Below, piece by piece: positions 16,107 through 17,654 of a DNA stretch of 17,654 bases. The stretch's first letter is position 1. Every line of letters begins with the position of its first letter. Position numbers and translations under genes: made by a program. The stretch is taken from the NCBI GenBank assembly GCA_030746455.1, contig JASLMQ010001022.1, positions 1-17,654 on the forward strand, given 5' to 3'. The notes beneath the pieces are model-generated. The model searched no databases. It had not been told where the DNA came from and worked only from the letters and a program-made list of their open reading frames with translations. The stretch comes from Candidatus Latescibacterota bacterium. Lineage in GTDB: Bacteria; Latescibacterota; UBA2968; GCA-2709665.

Positions 16107-16421
16107 ATGGAAACGAGTGGATCCACAGGGGACGAGCGGCGCCAGGCCCACCGGTTGATGCTCAGGCTTCCGGTCACAGGACGGGTTGGGAAGGGGGACT
16201 ACCAGGAGCTTGAGGTCGTGGACATCGGCGTGGGCGGGATGCAGATTCGGACCCGGGACTTCGAGATGGTGGAGGAGGAGTTCGACCCGGAGGAGAACCG
16301 GGCGGATTTCGGGCTTCGGATTACGGCACGCCTCGCGTGGGCCGTGCCCGGGCCGGACGGGGCCTTCCTGACGGGCTGGGAGTTCGAAATCGAGGGGGAG
16401 GACGAGGAGCGGGTGGGGTAG
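16107..16421 (+). CDS. Small PilZ-like domain protein with degenerate c-di-GMP motif
   Basis: This 104-residue soluble protein resembles a stand-alone PilZ domain. An arginine-rich start (ERRQAHR, 10-16) stands where PilZ has RxxxR. About 20 residues later comes LEVVDIGVGGMQI (35-47), where PilZ has (D/N)xSxxG; here the serine position is glycine (DIGVGG). A beta-rich remainder ends in LTGWEFEIEGEDEE. PilZ domains bind cyclic di-GMP and control motility or exopolysaccharide, but the changed motif makes binding uncertain. It is flanked by tandem-repeat spacers on both sides and looks monocistronic. It could instead be another small beta-barrel protein. Confidence 0.68.
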   Translation: METSGSTGDERRQAHRLMLRLPVTGRVGKGDYQELEVVDIGVGGMQIRTRDFEMVEEEFDPEENRADFGLRITARLAWAVPGPDGAFLTGWEFEIEGEDEERVG

Positions 16422-16435
16422 GGGAGAACCGCAAC

Positions 16436-16462
16436 TACGAAAGACGCGAACGACGCGAAGAG
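16436..16462 (+). repeat. 9-nt tandem repeat, three units
   Basis: TACGAAAGA, CGCGAACGA and CGCGAAGAG are contiguous, 15 bp after the stop of the PilZ-like gene. They match the YRCGAARRN family seen in the other spacers, with one mismatch in the second unit. Confidence 0.7.
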
Positions 16463-16506
16463 AAGCACCGTCGCGCAGTCGGGAGGGGGCCCAGAGGCCA
16501 CAGGAG

Positions 16507-16535
16507 AGCCCCCGGGGTCGCGGACTCCGGGGGCT
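16507..16535. terminator. GC-rich hairpin between convergent genes, probable terminator
   Basis: AGCCCCCGG (16507-16515) pairs perfectly with CCGGGGGCT (16527-16535). The stem extends three more pairs inward with one G-T wobble, leaving a 5-nt CGCGG loop. It sits between the PilZ-like gene and the convergent oxidoreductase gene. Neither side has a proper T run (plus side ATTGCGTA), so efficiency is uncertain. Confidence 0.55.
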
Positions 16536-16569
16536 ATTGCGTACCAGTGCCAGTGAACCGGATCGCTCT

Positions 16570-17568
16570 TCAGTCGATGGGGATGAACTCGCCGCCGCCC
16601 TTGACAGACTCCTCCGCCGCGATGCAGGCCCTGGAAACGGCCAGGACATCGGAGGTCGAGATGAAGTTCTCTTCGCCCCGCGAGAGGGCCTCGATCATGT
16701 TCTGGACGAAGGCGCTGTTCCGCTCGGCCGGGAGCTCGGGCTCGTATGCGCCCTTCCCGTCGGCCACGATGAGCAAACGGTCCTCTGCGTAGGCGCGGAG
16801 ATGGGCAGAACCCCTGGTGCCCATCAGGATGAAGCGCGTGTCTCCGAAGGAGGGGGAGTCAGTCGGGGTGAGCCAGTCTGCGGTGAGCAGGGCCATGGCG
16901 CCATTGCTGAGCTTGAACGAAGCCTGTACGTGGTCGTGCGTGAGGCCGGGCGGATCGAAGTGCTTCTTGAGGATCCCCAGTGCGTGGACGCCCTCGCATT
17001 CGGCCCCCGTGAGCCAGCGAACCTGATCCAGGCCGTGGCAGGCCACGTCATGGAACGTGCCCGCGTAGGCATCGGGCTCGAAGTAGAGCGGGGGAGGGGT
17101 GGCGCCGAGCTTGTGGGGATGCGTGGAGATCAGGCTGACGATCTCGCCCAGCTCGCCGGCCAGAATGGCCTCCCTGAGGGCTATAAAGGGCGGATGGCTG
17201 CGTGAGGTGAAGAACATCGACAGCTGGATGCCGTGGCTCTCAACGGCCGCGCTGATCCGACTCCAGTGCTCCAGGTTGCTGCAGAGCGGCTTGTCGAGCA
17301 GGACGTGGGCTCCCGCTTCGGCGCAGGTCTCCACGGCCTGTGCCTTCTCGTCGTGCCTGAGTCCCTCCATCACGAGCTCGGGCGACACCTTGTCCAGCAT
17401 TTCCTCCAGGGACTTGAACCGGGGAATCTCGCGGTCCTGCGTGTACCTGGCGTAGAGCTCGTCGTCGGCCTCGACGATGCCGACGATCTCCCCGTCGGGC
17501 GCGTTGGCCGCCGACCTGAACATCCCGCCGATGTGTCCGTAGTGAACCCCCATGATGCCGATGTGCAT
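16570..17568 (-). CDS. Gfo/Idh/MocA family NAD(P)-dependent oxidoreductase
   Basis: This 332-residue cytoplasmic protein has the two-domain fold of the family. An N-terminal Rossmann domain carries GIMGVHYGHIGG (4-15) for the nucleotide, an acidic residue after the second strand (IVEADD, 31-36) that favours NAD, and the DKP motif (92-94, usually EKP). The C-terminal domain carries the catalytic-type HxxD (H178 and D181 in DVACHGLDQVRWLTG). Members oxidise or reduce sugars, inositols and related polyols; the substrate cannot be told here. The ATG at 17568 has an AAGGAG 6 nt upstream. The gene converges on the PilZ-like gene; its upstream neighbour lies outside the window. Confidence 0.92.
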   Translation of the reverse strand: MHIGIMGVHYGHIGGMFRSAANAPDGEIVGIVEADDELYARYTQDREIPRFKSLEEMLDKVSPELVMEGLRHDEKAQAVETCAEAGAHVLLDKPLCSNLEHWSRISAAVESHGIQLSMFFTSRSHPPFIALREAILAGELGEIVSLISTHPHKLGATPPPLYFEPDAYAGTFHDVACHGLDQVRWLTGAECEGVHALGILKKHFDPPGLTHDHVQASFKLSNGAMALLTADWLTPTDSPSFGDTRFILMGTRGSAHLRAYAEDRLLIVADGKGAYEPELPAERNSAFVQNMIEALSRGEENFISTSDVLAVSRACIAAEESVKGGGEFIPID

Positions 17569-17574
17569 GCCAGA

Positions 17575-17580
17575 CTCCTT
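17575..17580 (-). promoter_or_regulatory. Ribosome binding site AAGGAG of the oxidoreductase gene
   Basis: On the minus strand AAGGAG lies 6 nt before the ATG at 17568. It falls within CGAAGGACACAAGGAG, which resembles two units of the 9-nt spacer repeat family. Confidence 0.8.
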
Positions 17581-17602
17581 GTGTCCTTCGGAATGATGGT
17601 TC

Positions 17603-17620
17603 CCCCGTCGCCACGCGGGG
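17603..17620. repeat. Short inverted repeat upstream of the oxidoreductase gene
   Basis: CCCCG (17603-17607) and CGGGG (17616-17620) can pair around an 8-nt loop. It lies in the leader or promoter zone of the oxidoreductase gene. No promoter boxes are clear between it and the window end. Confidence 0.3.
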
Positions 17621-17654
17621 CTACGATCCCGATCCGGTGAAACGCCGGAGCTTC

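Noticed and set aside
15916..16158. Small plus-strand reading frame in the repeat spacer
   Set aside because: Its translation consists largely of the 9-nt and 7-nt repeats, has no ribosome binding site, and runs into the PilZ-like gene.
15808..16462. The spacer repeats as a CRISPR array
   Set aside because: Units are 7 or 9 nt with no spacers between them, and no cas gene is present.
17603..17620. Terminator upstream of the oxidoreductase gene
   Set aside because: The stem is only 5 bp with an 8-nt loop and no T run; kept only as a weak inverted repeat.

Overview
This is a GC-rich bacterial window with 12 supported protein genes and no rRNA, tRNA, CRISPR array or insertion sequence that I can see. 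The best hint to the organism is a very large secreted protein ending in a paired dockerin-like EF-hand (D-x-N-G-D-G type). It sits among FG-GAP, UnbV and NHL repeats, and near an enolase-superfamily enzyme and a Gfo/Idh/MocA oxidoreductase. That mix is typical of uncultured FCB-type and related phyla known mainly from metagenomes, such as Latescibacterota or Poribacteria. This placement is inference; no marker gene here settles it.

Layout. At the left edge, the 3' part of a GAF/HD-GYP protein (1-1278, +) ends before a strong hairpin terminator at 1372-1395. From 14400 down to 1423 on the minus strand runs one tightly packed set of eight genes: lepA, lepB, hemW, thrB, a Wza-like polysaccharide export protein, a Wzz-like co-polymerase, a 1577-residue secreted multi-propeller protein, and tsaC. 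Four of the seven junctions are ATGA or TGATG stop/start overlaps, and the others are gaps of 2, 31 and 40 nt. A good sigma70-type promoter (TTGACT-N17-TATATT) lies about 75-105 bp upstream of lepA. I read this as one operon of about 13 kb.

A second, divergent promoter (TTGACA-N18-TATATT) drives a MenC/N-acylamino acid racemase-like enzyme (14664-15776, +). About 330 bp without a gene follows, holding short tandem repeats. Then come a small PilZ-like gene (16107-16421, +), a hairpin, and a convergent Gfo/Idh/MocA oxidoreductase (16570-17568, -).

How the genes may work together. The operon mixes translation and tRNA-modification functions (LepA, TsaC), protein export (signal peptidase LepB), a heme chaperone (HemW), threonine synthesis (ThrB), a polysaccharide export pair (Wza/Wzz types) and a giant secreted protein. 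The last three belong to the cell envelope. Co-transcription could tie surface polysaccharide and surface protein output to growth, but this is inference. The HD-GYP and PilZ-like proteins outside the operon are both c-di-GMP-type families, though the PilZ-like protein has a degenerate motif.

The most unusual items are the architecture of the giant protein (two six-repeat NHL blocks flanking a seven-repeat FG-GAP block, with a C-terminal dockerin-like pair) and a family of 9-nt tandem repeats that recurs in the intergenic spacers.
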